Positions 60,531-64,000 of a DNA stretch of 64,000 nucleotides are shown here, one piece after another. The position numbers and the translations under genes are program-made. The notes under the pieces were generated by a model, which was not told the origin of the DNA, did not search any database, and saw only the letters and a program-made list of their open reading frames with translations. Location: assembly GCF_002776525.5 (NCBI RefSeq), contig NC_045436.1, positions 7,107,918-7,171,917 on the forward strand. The letters run 5' to 3'. The first letter of the stretch is position 1, and every line of letters begins with the position of its first letter. Source of the stretch: Piliocolobus tephrosceles (Eukaryota > Chordata > Mammalia > Primates > Cercopithecidae).

Positions 60531-61515
60531 GGCTGGGCGTGGTGGCTCATGCCTGTAACACCAGCACTTTGGGAGGCACAGAGGGGTAGACTGCATAGCA
60601 GACCCAGTCTCTACAAAAATTTAAAAAACTAAAAAATTACCCTGTGCACGTTTCCATTGTGGAGTGGCCTCCCAGCAGGCTCCTCTGCAAATGGTTCCTG
60701 GCCTAGCGTTGCCAGCCCCATCTCCAGGAGTTGCCACCGAGGTCCCGCCAGCCTGCAAGCAAGAGCACGGGCCACACCCTCCAGTCCCTCCAGTCTCTTG
60801 CTTGGGGCCACCCACGGCTACTACCCACACTGGGTTCCACTTCCAGTAGCAGCTCCTGCGGTAGCATCGAGTGCCATAGGGAAGCCGCCCCTGACTCCCT
60901 GGCTGACCCACGTCACTGGTGGGCGAGCTTCTTTCGTGGCCGCGGTATTTTTATGGTTCACAGAGCACCCGGGGTCTCCTAGGACCCCTGCAGCAGGACC
61001 GCCCGTGGCCTGGCTTGGGATGTCCCAGGAGGCAGTCCGATGGCCTGTCCAGCAAAGCCAGTGCTGGGGCCCAGCCCTGACCTGAGCGGCCACCCCCGAA
61101 ACCCGGGCCTGCGGAGGCGCTAGGCCGCCAGAGCCCCTCCCCGCCCCCGCACCAGGCGGCTGCAGCAAGCGGACAAGCAGGGTGGGTGCTCTTCTCCATC
61201 GACACAGCTAACACCCAAAAGGAGACAGTCCTCCTCACTGTCCCAGCGCACGTGAGCTCTCCTGACACCTGTAACTTTTCACCTTGCACCTCGTGGAAAA
61301 GAAACGCCAAGCAGCCAGTAGACAAATAAATCAATAATAATAATTAAAAATTAAGAAATCATCTGGGCACCGTGCCACACCTGTAGTTCATGCTACTCAG
61401 AAGGCTGAGGCACAAGGATTGCTTGAACCCGGGATGGGAGGTCAAGACTGCTGGGAGCCATGATTGTGGCAATGCACTCTAGCCTGAGTGACAGAGCAAA
61501 GCCTCGTCTCAAAAA
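60531..61515 (+). mobile_element. Old Alu split by a GC-rich insertion
   Basis: The left part (60531-60640, GGCTGGGCGTGGTGGCTCAT to CTAAAAAATTAC) and the right part (61350-61515, CATCTGGGCACCGTGCCACA to GTCTCAAAAAAG) are continuous in the Alu consensus. The intervening ~0.7 kb is foreign to Alu. Confidence 0.85.
60641..61345 (+). pseudogene. GC-rich insertion, possible retrocopy of unknown parent
   Basis: About 700 bp, far richer in G+C and CpG than the surrounding intron, inserted inside an Alu. The plus-strand end carries AATAAA (61324-61329) followed by an A/T-rich tail. The flanks TAAAAAATTA and TTAAAAATTA look like a target duplication, so it behaves like an L1-mobilised cDNA on the plus strand. 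Frames on both strands stay open for up to 142 codons (60657-61085), with Pro/Ala-rich translations and no domain I recognise. It could be a processed pseudogene 3' end, a transduced segment or an exon-derived fragment. Confidence 0.5.
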
Positions 61516-62634
61516 AGAAATCAATCAATAAACCAACTCTCTAAAAAAATTGAATACGAATTGATTCCAGGAAAAAATAAAATCATCAGGTAGCAATGAT
61601 GTCAAGTAGACATAAAACATGTATGCATACATATGTACAAATACATACACATGCACAAGTAAAGAGGACTGATACGTACTTAGACAATACTAGTGAATGG
61701 TAAGAGGATTGTTAAAAAGCCTCACAAAACAGTTGCTCAAGAGGAAGAGAAGGACTTGAGAATGACAGGTCATTTTCACATGAAGATAATGGCTAAACCG
61801 CAATCGCTGACCAGGACCGGAGTAAAGGCACAGATTACCTTTTACACTGTTCACGTTCAAATAAGTGTGCTCAAAATGTGTTAGAGGTAATTAAGAATTC
61901 ATTTCTGTAGGTACCATGAAAATTAAGATGATCGTGGGTGAATATATTTTATATGGATTACGGTTATCCAAAACCAAACATTATCAGAATATATAGTATT
62001 TGCAATTTATTGAAATTACGCTTTCAGTATCACTTAAGGCCTATAGCAAATGATTAATGCATACTTTCTTGGTGTCTTAATTGCTATTAAAAAGAAACTG
62101 GTTCACTCCAATTAAACAAAATAACACTCCCTCTCTATTGTACAGTACCTTTATCATGCACAAAAGACTCTAAAGCGTTCAATACCTTAAATAAAACTGG
62201 GGTCTCACTTCTGAGTGATGTGAAGACAATGCATCTATCAAGGCTTTTATTGATTCATTCCAAACATTTATTACTGTAGTTAATTAAATGTTTCAAGGAT
62301 ATGAATAGTTGCCTTTCATTATTATTTGAAGATTTTTTTTTTTCTTCTCAAGAACAAAATGAACAGACTTGGGGTTCCTACCTACAAAAACCCACCTGCT
62401 TTTTGTGAAGCGACAGGAAGAGTGAGAAAACTAAGAGATTTTAATCTAGTAAAATTAACCATGGTTTAATTTTATGTTTAACCAGCCTAACACATAAAGA
62501 TAAATTAGACAAAAATATCCTGGTTAAGACAAATGCTTTTCTTATTGTCTGGAGAGATGAGAGCTACTTTCTGATGAAAGGTATTAACCAATGAGGTGCC
62601 CTTCACAATGGCTGCTATTACTATTTGGTCATTA

Positions 62635-62820
62635 TTTTAAAAACATTTATGGAACACCTATCATGTGCCAGGTGCTCTACTTACTTTATTTCATTTCACA
62701 CTTACAAATCATTTTGAGTAGATATTATGATTGCATTGGAAATTGACCTCACATTTAAATATGTGTAGATGATTATATAGATAGTGAAAATGGTGGATGC
62801 AGGATTAAAAACCAGGTCTC
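62635..62820 (+). repeat. MIR
   Basis: CACCTATCATGTGCCAGGTG with AGTAGATATTATGATTGCAT and GATGCAGGATTAAAAACCAG. Confidence 0.75.
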
Positions 62821-63235
62821 CAAAGCATATGCTTTTCTCATGACGTTAAACTGTGATTTGTATCCCTACTATATCCACTAGGTTTTAATTAGAATATATA
62901 TCAATACTGACTCCTGAGAATGACCTTCATTTTAGAGCTACTATTGGTTTAGAGCCTTCTTTCGCATTTTAATTATTGGCACGCTGCCCACTAAACAAAC
63001 AAATTGAGGCTATAGCATTACAAGTGGTTAATAATAATCTCACATTAAAAAATCAGCCTTTTACTCTCACTTATCTTAATGCCCATCTTTGAATCTTTAT
63101 CTCAAACTTCCCTAGAATGAAGCCTCTACTTCAGCCTAAGATAATGATTTTGGAAACCCAAATTGTAATGCTGCTGGAGACACAGGGATGTTTATTCTTT
63201 GAGTAAATTCAGAACCACATTTTATATATGCTACC

Positions 63236-63540
63236 TTTTTTTTTTTTTTTTTTTTTTTGAGACAGAGTCTCCCTCTGTTGCCCAGGCTGGAGTGCACTGG
63301 TGCTATCTTGGCTCACTGCAAGCTCCGCCTCCCAGGTTAACGCCATTCTCCTGCCTCAGCCTGCCAAGTAGCTGGGATTACAGGTGCCCTCCACCCCATC
63401 TGGGTAATTATTGTATTTTTAGTAGAGACGGGGTTTCACCATGTTGGCCAGGCTGGTCTCAAACTCCTGACCTCAGGTGATCCACCCGCCTTGGCCTCCC
63501 AAAGTGCTGGGACTACAGGTATGAGCCACCGCACCCTGCC
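63236..63540 (-). mobile_element. AluS/Y
   Basis: Reverse-strand dimer from a T run to CCGCACCCTGCC. The target duplication TGCTACCT is on both sides. Confidence 0.95.
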
Positions 63541-64000
63541 TGCTACCTCTTGTTCTCTTGATATTGTGCTAAGTGTTCTCTTGATACTGTGAGAAGAAAA
63601 TTAAGACAAATATTTTACGTATTATTTTAGGAGCTACATATTTTGGAGGCCAATAGAAGCTTTTTCTGTGACAGGGGTCAATAAAAGTTTAAATATTTGC
63701 TCTAAGTTAGCAATAGAAACTACTAGAAATGTTGAAGTCTGAAGCCTTACCTGCATTCAACCTGGCCTTCTCATTTGATTTCTTATTTTTATCTAAGGAA
63801 TAAGAAAATTTGGACTTAAAATTAACTTTACTCTTGGAAATAAAACTTAGTATGGTAATCACACGTCCTTCTCAGTTTATGCTGCAATTCCGGGGTAACT
63901 GTTGATATGGCCCCTTCTCACTCTGCAAGTCTCCTGGCTTTAATAATGAATTATATGGTCACCATAGAGCTTAGGTACTGAATTACTGAATTAAGCTTAC

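Larger units (their letters stand above)
41428..64000 (-). other. TENM3: TENM3 intron, 3' part, running off the window
   Basis: Sequence upstream of the transmembrane exon in the sense of the gene. The expected preceding coding exon (ending ...VPLESR, phase 2) was not found, so this intron is at least 22.5 kb. Stretches 41430-42640, 45250-46385, 50680-53030, 53520-56680 and 61520-63235 are single-copy or unrecognised. A possible non-coding exon at 53033 is listed separately. Confidence 0.75.

Noticed and set aside
1..64000. CRISPR arrays, tRNA or rRNA genes, prokaryotic operons, phage
   Set aside because: None seen. All periodic or repeated structures are Alu, microsatellites or simple duplications, and the composition is that of a primate intron.

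Overview
The window is nuclear DNA from a primate, most likely an Old World monkey. It is AT-rich, carries more than 25 Alu copies, and holds fossil L1, L2, MIR, MaLR and Tigger/Charlie elements typical of a primate intron. Several young AluY copies (8259, 30845, 57723) carry GAGATCCGGCCACTGC-type 3' halves, which I associate with the AluYR subfamilies of macaques and relatives. A 10-N assembly gap lies at 37854-37863.

The only protein-coding gene I can support is teneurin-3 (TENM3), on the minus strand. Two consecutive coding exons are visible, both with good splice sites and compatible phases. The 239-nt exon at 41189-41427 encodes the end of the cytoplasmic domain and the single transmembrane helix. 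The 123-nt exon at 16312-16434 encodes the first extracellular residues. The intron between them is 24,754 bp. The rest of the window is the flanking introns: at least 16.3 kb on the 3' side (1-16311) and at least 22.5 kb on the 5' side (41428-64000). I did not find the preceding coding exon or the following one.

Region by region: 1-16 kb is intron with a nearly full-length Tigger1 transposon (3078-6077) split by two Alus, a MER2-like element, a MaLR LTR and many MIR/L2 remnants. The stretch 13-20 kb around the extracellular exon is poor in young repeats. 20-25 kb holds two L1M 3' ends, a MaLR LTR and an unusual 97-bp-arm inverted repeat (24623-24840). 28-40 kb is Alu-rich and includes a 110-bp tandem duplication at 37455-37678 and a small L1P insertion. 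42-45 kb is a cluster of MIR and hAT elements. 46-50.7 kb is dense nested Alus. 50.7-57.1 kb has almost no interspersed repeats and contains a possible unannotated sense-strand exon (53033-53216). 57-64 kb is Alu-rich again and includes a GC-rich 0.7-kb insertion, probably a retrocopy, inside an old Alu (60641-61345).

There is no operon, CRISPR array, phage or bacterial system here. Most open reading frames are translations of antisense Alu or of Tigger1 remnants. The most interesting items are the possible alternative 5' exon of TENM3, the in-frame cassette nature of the 123-nt exon, the near-perfect palindrome at 24.7 kb and the unidentified GC-rich insertion at 60.6 kb.
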